A DNA stretch of 64,000 nucleotides, taken from the NCBI RefSeq assembly GCF_014648635.1, contig NZ_BMRM01000013.1, forward strand, positions 190,738 through 254,737, in the 5' to 3' direction. Of this stretch, positions 10,592 through 18,436 are shown one piece after another. Below the pieces are notes generated by a model that saw only the letters and a program-made list of their open reading frames with translations, made no database searches and was not told the origin of the DNA. Every line of letters starts with the position of its first letter. Position 1 is the first letter of the stretch. Source of the DNA: Streptomyces cinerochromogenes. Its GTDB lineage: Bacteria; Actinomycetota; Actinomycetes; Streptomycetales; Streptomycetaceae. A program made the position numbers and the translations under genes.

Positions 10592-11686
10592 GTGGCTCGA
10601 CGCAACAGACTGGTGTCGGCGGCAGCGGCTCTCTCGACGCTGCTGGCCGCACTCGCCCTGACCCTGCTGGGACAGACCAGCGCCCAGGCGCACGGGGTGG
10701 CGATGCTGCCCGGCTCGCGCACCTACCTGTGCTACCTGGACGCGCACACGACGACGGGCGGCCTCGACCCGACCAACCCGGCGTGCCGGGACGCGCTGGC
10801 GCAGAGCGGTGCGACGGCGCTGTACAACTGGTTCGCCGTGCTCGACTCGAAGGCCGGGGGCCGTGGCGCCGGTTACGTCCCGGACGGCACGCTGTGCAGT
10901 GCGGGCGACCGGTCCCCGTACGACTTCCGCGCCTACAACGCGGCCCGGTCGGACTGGCCGCGCACCCATCTGACCAGCGGGGCCACGATCCAGGCCCAGT
11001 ACAGCAACTGGGCGGCGCACCCCGGCGACTTCCGGGTCTACGTCACCAAACAGGGCTGGTCACCCACCTCCGCGCTGCGCTGGGCCGACCTGGAACTGGT
11101 CCAGACGGTCACCAACCCGCCGCAGCAGGGGTCGCCGGGCACCGACGGCGGCCACTACTACTGGGACATGAAGCTCCCGTCCGGTCGGTCCGGTGACGCG
11201 CTGCTCTTCATCCAGTGGGTCCGCTCGGACAGCCAGGAGAACTTCTTCTCCTGCTCGGACATCGTCTTCGACGGCGGCCACGGGGAGGTCACGGGTATCC
11301 GCGGCTCGAACGGCACGCCCACGCCCACCCCGACACCGACACCGACACCGACGGATCCGCACACCGGTTCCTGCATGGCCGTCTACTCCGTGGTGAACTC
11401 CTGGAACGGTGGCTTCCAGGCCTCCGTCGAGGTCATGAACCACGGCACGGAGCCGCTCGACGGCTGGGCCGTGGCCTGGCGGCCGGGAGCGGGCACCAGG
11501 ATCAGCAGTCTGTGGAACGGCACGCAGTCCACCGCCGCCGACGGCACGGTCACGGTCCGCAACGCGGACCACAACCGGGTCGTGCCCGCCGACGGCAGCG
11601 TCACCTTCGGCTTCACCGCCACCTCGACCGGCAACGACGTCCCCGCCGGTTCGATCGGCTGCGTCACGGCACAGGGCACCGCCTGA
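10592..11686 (+). CDS. AA10 lytic polysaccharide monooxygenase (cellulose-active) with CBM2
   Basis: 364 residues. Signal peptide 1-33 ends AQA, exposing H34 as the N-terminal residue; with H143 (NWAAHPGDFRV) it forms the copper histidine brace. The catalytic domain (34 to about 228) closely follows S. coelicolor ScLPMO10C/CelS2 (TYLCYLDAHT, NWFAVLDSKAGGRGAGYVPD, SDSQENFFSCSDIVFDGG). A Thr-Pro repeat linker (about 234-250, TPTPTPTPTP) joins a CBM2 (about 258-364). It oxidatively breaks crystalline cellulose, exposing ends for the GH12 enzyme. The GTG at 10592 is chosen for the GGAAGGAG site 6-7 nt upstream and because it gives a normal signal peptide. The third CBM2 enzyme in a row; a GH12-LPMO neighbourhood is known in Streptomyces, the inserted GH3 is less usual. 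Confidence 0.95.
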   Translation: MARRNRLVSAAAALSTLLAALALTLLGQTSAQAHGVAMLPGSRTYLCYLDAHTTTGGLDPTNPACRDALAQSGATALYNWFAVLDSKAGGRGAGYVPDGTLCSAGDRSPYDFRAYNAARSDWPRTHLTSGATIQAQYSNWAAHPGDFRVYVTKQGWSPTSALRWADLELVQTVTNPPQQGSPGTDGGHYYWDMKLPSGRSGDALLFIQWVRSDSQENFFSCSDIVFDGGHGEVTGIRGSNGTPTPTPTPTPTPTDPHTGSCMAVYSVVNSWNGGFQASVEVMNHGTEPLDGWAVAWRPGAGTRISSLWNGTQSTAADGTVTVRNADHNRVVPADGSVTFGFTATSTGNDVPAGSIGCVTAQGTA

Positions 11687-11697
11687 CCCGTGCCGGG

Positions 11698-11736
11698 CTC
11701 ACCGCCCCACCGGTCCGTTCCGGACGGGGCGGTGAG
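11698..11736. terminator. bidirectional hairpin terminator
   Basis: Perfect 11-bp inverted repeat CTCACCGCCCC (11698-11708) and GGGGCGGTGAG (11726-11736), with an inner GTCCG/CGGAC stem. It lies between the convergent LPMO and oxidoreductase genes. No T-run, as is usual in Streptomyces. Confidence 0.85.
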
Positions 11737-11738
11737 CG

Positions 11739-12176
11739 TCACACGGCCCCGGGTGTGCCCGGCGGCATGGGTTCGACGCCGACGACGTGCCGCACCCTCG
11801 TCGGCTCGACGTACGCGATGACCCGCCGTTCGCCCGGGATCCCCCACTCGAAGCGCTCGGTACCGGCGTAGGCGGCCGCCAGCCGGTCCATGTTCCGGTC
11901 CGCTTCCGGGCCCTCGACGAACCGGACCACCCGGCCGCGGATCTGGACGCGGTCGTACGGGTCGGAGCGGTCCGCGTGGGAGAGGCACACGCGCGGGTCC
12001 CGGCGGAGGTTGCGCTCCTTGACGCGCCCGACGGCGGTGTTGAAGAAGACCAGGTCGCCGTCGAGCCCGACCCACATCGGGCTGACGTGGGGCGCCCCGT
12101 CGGCGTCCACCGTGGCGACGTACCAGATCTCCGGCGCTTCGATCCGTTCGCGGATCTCCTTGGGGAGGACAGTCAT
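11739..12176 (-). CDS. PPOX-class (split beta-barrel) F420/FMN-dependent oxidoreductase
   Basis: 145 residues with the pyridoxamine-phosphate-oxidase-like split barrel: VATVDADGAPHVSPMWVGLDGDLVFF, GRVKERNLRRDPRVCLSHAD and VQIRGRVVRFVEGPEA. Actinobacterial proteins of this group usually bind F420 or FMN and reduce diverse substrates; the true substrate is unknown. The ATG at 12176 (MTVLPKEI) is preceded by AGGAAG; an earlier start at 12203 has no ribosome site. It sits head to tail behind the PucR-type regulator gene with a 30-bp gap, so co-transcription is possible. Confidence 0.8.
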   Translation of the reverse strand: MTVLPKEIRERIEAPEIWYVATVDADGAPHVSPMWVGLDGDLVFFNTAVGRVKERNLRRDPRVCLSHADRSDPYDRVQIRGRVVRFVEGPEADRNMDRLAAAYAGTERFEWGIPGERRVIAYVEPTRVRHVVGVEPMPPGTPGAV

Positions 12177-12206
12177 GGGGCACTTCCTGCCCTGCCGTGA
12201 CACCGG

Positions 12207-13439
12207 TCAAGCGCGGGGCGCGGTCAAGGCCCGTGTGCGCAGGGCCAGCAGGGCCTCGAAGCGGAACGCGGGGTCGCTCAGCCGGTCCCCGAACAGTTCC
12301 TCCAGCCGCCGCAGCCGCTTCCGTGCCGTCTGCGGGTGGATGCCCAGCGCCCGTGCCACCTCCGGCGCCGTCCGGCTCCACGACATCAGCAGGGCGTCGA
12401 GGGTCTCCGCAAGCCGTGCGGCCCGCCCCGGCGGAAGGTCGCGGAGCACGCCGAGGGTCCGGTCGCCGAGCAGCCGCCCGATGTGGATGCCGTGGCGCAG
12501 GTGTGCCTCGGCGAGCCCGTCGCCCGCCCGGACGAACGCACCGCCGGCCGTCCCGTCCCCGGCCGCGGTGACGGCGTGCCCGGCCAGCATCAGCCGGGCG
12601 CAGTGCAGGGACACCCACGCGTCCCGGGGCGGCACCGCCGGGCCGAGCGCGGCCGTCCGGCCCCGTACGGCCGTCCGCAGCCGCTCCACCGTGCCGTTGC
12701 TCTCCGGGGCGGGGACGATCAGTACCAGATCCGCGCCGTGCGTCAGCGCGAGGACGTCCGCGCCGCCCTCCTGTCCCGGCCCGGACAGCCGTCCGCCGCC
12801 GGCGCCCTGGCGCACCAGCAGGCAGGCGACCGCGTCCGGCAGGGGCCACTGCGCCTGACGGGCGAGGCTCTCCACCACGTCCCGCCGGGCCGCGCGCTGC
12901 TGGTCCAACAGGCAGGCGGCCAGCGTGCGCCGGCTGCGCTGGAGTCCGCCCTCCGCCAGGGCCTGGGCGGCGGCGTAGCCCTTCACCGACTCGTTCGACA
13001 GGACGTTGATATGGGTCAGCACCGCCTCGTGCAGCGGCATCACCACCTCCAGCGGCAGCGAGGCGGACCGCGCGGTCTCGGCGTAGAGCCGGGCGCCGAC
13101 GCGCGCGCCGACCCGGAAGGCGGCCTGGAGGGCGTCGGTGGTGCGCCCGTTGAGGAACTCCAGCCGGCCCAGGGTGCGGAAGTGCCGTACGTGGTGCTCC
13201 TGCCGGCTGTGCGGTTCCTCGGTCAGCTCGACGAACTGTCCGATCGCCCGGCGGACGGAGCCGGCCAGGTCCCGTCCGAGCGCGGAGTCCAGCGGCCGGC
13301 GGTAGGCGGGCACCTCGTCCCGGATGACGCCGATCATGTCCGTGGCGATCGCGTCCATCCTCGGCCGCAGCACCACGGCGAGCGCCGGCGGGAGTTCGTG
13401 CCAGGGGCGGCGGGTGAACACCTCGTCCGGCACCTGCAT
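12207..13439 (-). CDS. PucR-type transcriptional regulator (C-terminal HTH_30)
   Basis: 410 residues. The first ~180 residues are an RsbRD-like helical region (DAIATDMIGVIRDEVPAYRR, LGRLEFLNGRTTDALQAAFRVGARV), a middle GGDEF-like/CdaR-like part follows (about 230-330), and the C-terminus has the PucR helix-turn-helix (LAETLDALLMSWSRTAPEVA, ALGIHPQTARKRLRRLEELFG). The ATG at 13439 is 8 nt after GAGGAGG; another ATG at 13445 is too close to that site. Target unknown; the neighbouring oxidoreductase and the divergent lipase are candidates. Confidence 0.8.
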   Translation of the reverse strand: MQVPDEVFTRRPWHELPPALAVVLRPRMDAIATDMIGVIRDEVPAYRRPLDSALGRDLAGSVRRAIGQFVELTEEPHSRQEHHVRHFRTLGRLEFLNGRTTDALQAAFRVGARVGARLYAETARSASLPLEVVMPLHEAVLTHINVLSNESVKGYAAAQALAEGGLQRSRRTLAACLLDQQRAARRDVVESLARQAQWPLPDAVACLLVRQGAGGGRLSGPGQEGGADVLALTHGADLVLIVPAPESNGTVERLRTAVRGRTAALGPAVPPRDAWVSLHCARLMLAGHAVTAAGDGTAGGAFVRAGDGLAEAHLRHGIHIGRLLGDRTLGVLRDLPPGRAARLAETLDALLMSWSRTAPEVARALGIHPQTARKRLRRLEELFGDRLSDPAFRFEALLALRTRALTAPRA

Positions 13440-13667
13440 CGACATCGCCTCCTCTCCCCGCCCGCCAGCGTGCCCGGCGGTGTCCCCGTGTTGCGCCGTC
13501 GTCACGCAGAAGTGTCATGCGGATGACATCTTTTCCGTGCTCCGCGCCGCATCGCTGGTGCCGGCCGCGGCCCGGAGTCCAGCGTGATCCCGATGCTACG
13601 CGCCGGTAATCCCGCGGCTCCGCCCTCTCGCGGGCCGTCCCGGCGCCCTGGGACAAGGAGATCCAGC

Positions 13668-14666
13668 ATGATCGGCAACGGGACCACACCCCTGCGTCCG
13701 CGCGACGGCCGGCGCGCACGGCGCCGACGCGGGCTGACCGCGGGCGCCACGGGCCTCGCGGTGGCCCTCGGCCTGGGCCTGACCTCACTGGCCCGCGCTC
13801 ACGCCGAGACCGCCGAGGGCCCGGCGGACACCGGGACGGCCGGCGCCGTCACCGAGCCGCAGGGCCCCGAACAGAGCGACTTCTCCTCCGCGTTCGGCTA
13901 CTCCCTCACCCACCCCACGGCCACGCCCGCCGGCACGAACGACTGGTCCTGCCGTCCCGGCCAGGCCCACCCCGAGCCGGTCGTCCTGGTGCACGGCACC
14001 TTCGAGAACCGCTACGCCAACTGGGCCGCACTCGCACCCCGCCTCGAGCGCGCCGGGTACTGCGTCTACGCGCTCAACTACGGCGCCCCGGATCTCGCCC
14101 CGCTGAAGGGCACGGGCGACATCGTCGCCTCCGCCGGACAGCTCGCCTCGTTCGTGGACCGCGTGCGTACGGCGACCGGCGCGGCCAAGGTGGACCTGGT
14201 GGGCCACTCCCAGGGCGGGCTCATGCCGCGCTACTACCTCGACAGACTCGGGGGTGCGGCCAAGGTGGACAAGCTGGTCGCGCTGACCCCGCCCAACCAC
14301 GGCACCACCTTCCAGGGGCTGGGCCTCATGGCCCGCGCGACGCCGGGGGCCGACGCGCTCCTCGGCGGCTCCTGCACCGCCTGTGAGCAGCAGGTCGTCG
14401 GCTCGGGCTTCCTCAAGGACCTCAACTCCGGTGGCGCCGTGGCCCCGGACGTCGACTACACCGTGATCGCCACGGTCCACGACCAGGTGGTCACGCCCTT
14501 CACCTCGTCCTACCTGGGACCGGCGGCGAACGTCGACAACCAGACGGTGCAGACGTACTGCCTCACCGACACCAGCGACCACACCGACATCAGCTACGAC
14601 CCGGTCGCCACCCACCTGGTCCTCGACGCCCTGGACCCGGCCCGGAGCACCCGCCCCGGCTGCTGA
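13668..14666 (+). CDS. secreted lipase / alpha-beta hydrolase
   Basis: 332 residues. A twin-arginine-like basic start (RRARRRRGLTAGATGLAVAL) and signal peptide of about 45 residues precede a mature alpha/beta hydrolase: oxyanion motif EPVVLVHGTFENRYANWAAL, nucleophile elbow LVGHSQGGLMPRYYL (Ser in GHSQG), and a likely catalytic His near DHTDISYDPVATHLVLDAL. The cysteine pairs (CRPG, CTACEQQ, TYC, C-terminal GC) fit disulfides in an exported actinobacterial triacylglycerol lipase/esterase. The ATG at 13668 follows AAGGAG by 7 nt. Divergent from the PucR-type regulator. Confidence 0.85.
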   Translation: MIGNGTTPLRPRDGRRARRRRGLTAGATGLAVALGLGLTSLARAHAETAEGPADTGTAGAVTEPQGPEQSDFSSAFGYSLTHPTATPAGTNDWSCRPGQAHPEPVVLVHGTFENRYANWAALAPRLERAGYCVYALNYGAPDLAPLKGTGDIVASAGQLASFVDRVRTATGAAKVDLVGHSQGGLMPRYYLDRLGGAAKVDKLVALTPPNHGTTFQGLGLMARATPGADALLGGSCTACEQQVVGSGFLKDLNSGGAVAPDVDYTVIATVHDQVVTPFTSSYLGPAANVDNQTVQTYCLTDTSDHTDISYDPVATHLVLDALDPARSTRPGC

Positions 14667-14691
14667 GCCGCCTCGCCCCGGCGCGCGGGGG

Positions 14692-15078
14692 TCAGCCGGC
14701 CTCCCGCGCGATCTGCTCGAACTGGGCACCCATGGCCTCGGCCAGCGCCTGCGCGGCGGAGAGCGGACGCACCATCACCGTGAACTCGTCGATCCTGCCG
14801 TCCTCGTCGACATGCAGGAAGTCGGCGCCCTGGAGCTCCTTGCCGGCGACGGTGGCGGTGAAGACGAGGACGTGGTCGCGGCCGTCGGGGTTCGCGATCT
14901 CGCGGACGTAGGTGAAGTCCTCGAAGACCCGGGACACTCCGCGCACGATCGCCGCGGTGATCGCCTTGCCCTGGTACGGCTTGAAGGCGACGGGACTGGT
15001 GAAGACGACGTCGTCGGCCAGCAGGCCGGCGACGGCGTCCAGGTCACCGCTCTCGACGGCCGCGCGGAAGGGATGCAT
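14692..15078 (-). CDS. NTF2-like (SnoaL/limonene-epoxide-hydrolase fold) small protein
   Basis: 128 residues with the cone-shaped NTF2-like fold pattern: N-terminal helix MHPFRAAVESGDLDAVAGLL, then DDVVFTSPVAFKPYQGKAIT, a central sheet (DHVLVFTATVAGKELQGADF) and a final strand DEDGRIDEFTVMVRPL. Proteins of this kind can be isomerases, cyclases or ligand binders; none of the catalytic signatures allow a choice. Divergent from the PadR regulator with an inverted repeat in between, so PadR control is likely. Confidence 0.78.
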   Translation of the reverse strand: MHPFRAAVESGDLDAVAGLLADDVVFTSPVAFKPYQGKAITAAIVRGVSRVFEDFTYVREIANPDGRDHVLVFTATVAGKELQGADFLHVDEDGRIDEFTVMVRPLSAAQALAEAMGAQFEQIAREAG

Positions 15079-15091
15079 ACGCCACTCCTGA

Positions 15092-15109
15092 TACTCAAAA
15101 AATTGAATA
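15092..15109. promoter_or_regulatory. AT-rich inverted repeat, likely PadR operator
   Basis: TACTCAA (15092-15098), four-base spacer AAAA, TTGAATA (15103-15109): one mismatch in 7-bp arms, in an AT-rich patch 14 bp upstream of the NTF2-like gene and about 105 bp upstream of the divergent PadR gene. PadR proteins bind such dyads; the link to this gene pair is inference. Confidence 0.6.
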
Positions 15110-15214
15110 GCCGGACCGGCAGGCTACGGCCGTGCTCCGGTGGTTGTCCATGAGCGGAGGCATACGGCATCACTCACATCACTGATTACTCACCCTGGTG
15201 CTAACTTGTGCCCC

Positions 15215-15790
15215 ATGGCTTTGCGGAACGCGGTGATGGCCGCCCTCCTGGAGGGTGAGGCGTCCGGTTACGACCTGGCGAAGGGCTTCGACGCGACGGT
15301 CGCCAACTTCTGGATGACGACGCCCCAGCAGCTCTACCGGGAGCTGGAGCGCATGGAGGCCGAGGGGCTGGTCTCGGCGCGCGTCGTCCAGCAGGAGCGC
15401 CGCCCCAACAAGCGGCTGTTCTCACTGACCGAGGCCGGGCGTGAGGCCGTACGCGCCTACACGGCCGAGCCTCCGGGCCGGCCGCCGGTGATCCGGGACG
15501 AGCTGCTGGTCAAGGTGCAGTGCCTGGACGCCGGCGACATCGCGGCGGTACGGAAGGCCGTCGCCGAGCGCATGGAGTGGGCCACGGCCAAGCTGGCCCG
15601 CTACGAACGGCTCCGGCAGCGCCTGCTCGACGGGCGCTCGGAGGAGGCGTACTTCGCCGAGGCCGAGCGCATCGGCCCGTACCTCACCCTGCTGCGCGGG
15701 ATGTCGTTCGAGCGGGAGAACCTCCACTGGGGCGACATGGCACTCCGCAGACTCGACCAGCGCATGACGGCCCTCCGCACCGACGACTGA
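15215..15790 (+). CDS. PadR-family transcriptional regulator
   Basis: 191 residues. Winged helix-turn-helix MALRNAVMAALLEGEASGYD, QQLYRELERMEAEGLVSARV and RLFSLTEAGREAVRAY, then a coiled C-terminal dimerisation domain (about 95-185). The ATG at 15215 gives the normal PadR length; no ribosome site is visible, so the mRNA may be leaderless, which is common in this group. Probably represses the divergent NTF2-like gene and itself. Confidence 0.85.
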   Translation: MALRNAVMAALLEGEASGYDLAKGFDATVANFWMTTPQQLYRELERMEAEGLVSARVVQQERRPNKRLFSLTEAGREAVRAYTAEPPGRPPVIRDELLVKVQCLDAGDIAAVRKAVAERMEWATAKLARYERLRQRLLDGRSEEAYFAEAERIGPYLTLLRGMSFERENLHWGDMALRRLDQRMTALRTDD

Positions 15791-15921
15791 CCCGGTCCGG
15801 AGTCGGCGAACCCGGCAACAGCACCAAGGCGACGCCCTCGCTCTGCGGGGACATCCTCGGCGACACGCGCATCACCACGCTGCTCCAGGACCCGCAGTAC
15901 CGCACCACGCCGGCCGAACGT

Positions 15922-17094
15922 CTACACGCCCTGAATGCCGGTGCGCGCCGCGCGCGTCCTGAGGAACCGCGAGAGGTGTTCCAGGCCGGCGCGGAAGTCG
16001 GCTTCGGGGCCGCCGAAGCCGAGCCGCACCGCCTGGGGGGCGTCGAAGGCGGAGCCGGGGACGAGGAGGGTCTTGTGTTCCGCGAGCAGATCCCGGCAGA
16101 ACTCCTCCACCGCGGTGCCGTCCCGCGCGGTGGCCAGTTCGCGGATCCCCAGCAGGCAGCACACCCCGCCCTCCGGCGCGGTCCAGTCGACGAGCTCCCG
16201 GTGCCGGGCCGCCCACTCGGTGAGATGGACGAGGTTGCGCCGGGCTTCCGCGGCACGCCGTTCGATGAGCCGGTCCGCGTGGCGCATGGCGTGCTCGGCG
16301 ACGAGCTCGACCAGGGGTGACAGGAACAGGGTGGTGCGGTCGCGCAACGGGAAGGTGGCCCGCAGCAGTTCGGGGGAGGTGATCGCCCAGCCGACGCGCA
16401 GGCCCGGCAGCCCGAAGGTCTTGGAGAAGGTGCCGTAGGTGACGGTCCGCTCGTAGCGGGTCGCGGGGTCGGGCAGCGGCTGCCACCGGTGGGCGATCTC
16501 CGCCGTCGCGCCGTCCCAGACGAGGACGGCCCCGACGGCCTCCACCCGGGCCAGGAGGGCGTCCAGTCCCCGCGGGCTCAGGGTCCTCCCGCTCGGGTTG
16601 TGCGGGAAGTTGACGATGACGGCCGCCGTGTCCGCGGTGACCAGGCCGGTCAGCGCGTCCGGGGCGATCTCGCCGTCCCGGACGCGGTCGGCCGGCAGGG
16701 GCACCACCCGGCATCCCGTCCGCCGCGGGAAGTAGCCCAGGGAGTGGTAGATGCTCTCCTGCACCACCACCCGGTCACCGGGGCGCAGCAGGGCGTCGAG
16801 GGTCAGGGCGATCGCCTCGCTGGAACCGTGCGTGACCAGGACGCGGTCGGCGTCACCGGCGCAGTACCGGTCCGCGATCGCCCGGCGGATGCCGGCCCCG
16901 CCCTCGGAGACGCTGTCGTCCATGACGACCTCGTCCAGGTCCTCGACGCGCAGGCCGCACAACTCCCTGGTCTCCGCGAAGGTGTAGGGGTGGACTCCGC
17001 TGGAGCTGATGTCGTACCGGCAGGCGGTCAGATGCCTGCGGTACCACTCTTCGAGGACCGGGGGGTCCTCCTGCCGGATGCGGGCAAGGGCCAT
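15922..17094 (-). CDS. capreomycidine synthase-like PLP enzyme (VioD/OrfR type)
   Basis: 390 residues, PLP fold type I. The N-terminal signature DISSSGVHPYTFAE is the hallmark of viomycin VioD-type capreomycidine synthases; the PLP lysine is K225 in GTFSKTFGLPGLR, with NFPHNPSGR and the aspartate in LVWDGATAE also in place. VioD converts 3-hydroxy-L-arginine to the cyclic guanidine amino acid capreomycidine by beta-elimination and intramolecular addition. A VioC-like arginine 3-hydroxylase is encoded at 53154-54230, completing the two-step route. Last gene of the minus-strand precursor block, 94 bp after the SAM synthetase gene. The alternative, an ordinary aminotransferase, is less likely given the VioD motif and the paired hydroxylase. 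Stereochemistry of the product cannot be read from sequence. Confidence 0.85.
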   Translation of the reverse strand: MALARIRQEDPPVLEEWYRRHLTACRYDISSSGVHPYTFAETRELCGLRVEDLDEVVMDDSVSEGGAGIRRAIADRYCAGDADRVLVTHGSSEAIALTLDALLRPGDRVVVQESIYHSLGYFPRRTGCRVVPLPADRVRDGEIAPDALTGLVTADTAAVIVNFPHNPSGRTLSPRGLDALLARVEAVGAVLVWDGATAEIAHRWQPLPDPATRYERTVTYGTFSKTFGLPGLRVGWAITSPELLRATFPLRDRTTLFLSPLVELVAEHAMRHADRLIERRAAEARRNLVHLTEWAARHRELVDWTAPEGGVCCLLGIRELATARDGTAVEEFCRDLLAEHKTLLVPGSAFDAPQAVRLGFGGPEADFRAGLEHLSRFLRTRAARTGIQGV

Positions 17095-17188
17095 GGCTGC
17101 GGGGGCTCTCTTCTCGTCAGGAGGAGGCTCGTCGGGAAGGGTCTCGTCCGGGGGGCTCGTCAGGCGGCTCGGGGGTGCTCGTGCCCGG

Positions 17189-18352
17189 TCACGCGGAGGC
17201 GGTCTTCCCGTCGCCGAGCCGGGTGCGCAGGTCGTCGGCCAGGTCGAGCCGTTCCCAGGCGAACTCGGGGCGGCCGAAGTGGCCGTAGGCGGCGGTCGGC
17301 TGGTAGGCGGCGGTGCGCAGCGAGAGGCGTTCGATCACGGCTTCCACCCGCAGGTCCACCAGGTCCGTCAGAGCGGCGGCGATCCGTCGGGGGGCGGCCG
17401 TGGCCGTGCCGAAGCACTCCACGTCGAGCCAGACCGGCAGCGGGCGGCCGATGGCGTAGCCCAGGCCGACGCGGCAGCGCCCGGCGAGTCCGGCGGCCAC
17501 GACGTTGGCGGCCAGGTAGCGGGCGACGTACGCGCCGGACCGGTCGACCTTGGTGGCGTCCTTGCCGGAGCAGCAGCCGCCGCCGTGCCGGACGAGGCCG
17601 CCGTAGGCGTCGACCATGAGCTTGCGTCCGGTGAGGCCGGCGTCGGCGGAGGTGCCGCCCACGACGAAGGTGCCCGCGGGGTTGACGTGGATGTCGGCGG
17701 GTACGACGCCGCGGTCCTCCAGCGCCGGTGTCACGATCTTCGCCTCCACCAGGTCGGCCAGCTCGTCCAGCGAGAGGTCGGCCGGGTGCTGGGCGGAGAC
17801 GACGACGATCGCCCGGTCGGCGCCGTCCTCGCGGGCCAGGTCGACCTGGACCTTGCCGTCCGGTCCGAGCGCCGGCAGGCCGTCGGCGCTGGTGGCGCCG
17901 ACCCGGCGGGCGATGTCGTGGGCGAGTACGCAGCTCAGCGGGAGCCGTTCCGGGGTCTCGTCGCAGGCGAACCCGTAGACGATGCCGGAGTCGCCGGCGC
18001 CGCCGCGGTCGACTCCGTCGGCGATCTCGCGGGACTGGCGGTCGAGGAGGACCTGTACGGTCGAGGTGTCGGCGCTCAGGCCGTGCCGCTCGACGTCGTG
18101 GTAGCCGATCTCGCGCAGCACGGAGCGGACCGTCGCGTCGACGTCCACCTCGGCGTTGGCGGTGATCTGGCCGGTGGCGATCACGTTGTCCCGGGTGACC
18201 AGGGTCTCGCAGTTGACCCGGGCGTAGGGGTCGATCGCCAGGAAGGCGTCGAGCACGGCGTCCGAGATCCGGTCCGCGACCTTGTCGGGGTGTCCGGCAC
18301 ACACCGATTCGGCGATCTGCGATCCGGACCGGAAGCTCAGCGGTACGGCCAT
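17189..18352 (-). CDS. metK: S-adenosylmethionine synthetase, divergent secondary copy
   Basis: 387 residues with MetK motifs: AGHPDKVADRISDAVLDAF, GAGDSGIVYGFACDETPE, LTGRKLMVDAYGG, GGGCCSGKDATKVDRSGAYVARY and GLGYAIGRPLPVWLD. Catalytic His and lysines are present, but usual positions differ (GAGDQG to GAGDSG; GGGAFSGKD to GGGCCSGKD), so this is a specialised copy rather than the housekeeping enzyme. It sits inside the precursor block, after AAGGAG. It should raise SAM supply for cluster SAM users: the N-methyltransferase domain, the FkbM methyltransferase, the radical SAM aminomutase, or an enzyme using SAM as an amino-acid donor. Which one matters most is not visible. Confidence 0.9.
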   Translation of the reverse strand: MAVPLSFRSGSQIAESVCAGHPDKVADRISDAVLDAFLAIDPYARVNCETLVTRDNVIATGQITANAEVDVDATVRSVLREIGYHDVERHGLSADTSTVQVLLDRQSREIADGVDRGGAGDSGIVYGFACDETPERLPLSCVLAHDIARRVGATSADGLPALGPDGKVQVDLAREDGADRAIVVVSAQHPADLSLDELADLVEAKIVTPALEDRGVVPADIHVNPAGTFVVGGTSADAGLTGRKLMVDAYGGLVRHGGGCCSGKDATKVDRSGAYVARYLAANVVAAGLAGRCRVGLGYAIGRPLPVWLDVECFGTATAAPRRIAAALTDLVDLRVEAVIERLSLRTAAYQPTAAYGHFGRPEFAWERLDLADDLRTRLGDGKTASA

Positions 18353-18436
18353 GAGGGCTCCTTGTCTCGATGCAGCGGGAGGCGCAGTGCGAGGAGGGGG
18401 GCGTGCACGGGCGGGGTCCGCGGCGCGGCGGACGCC

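Noticed and set aside
16500..17160. AGTCGGGA-like string near 17131 (CTCGTCGGGAAGG) as a sixth regulatory element
   Set aside because: Lacks the second half of the dyad and the AGT lead, and lies inside an operon gap rather than before an operon.
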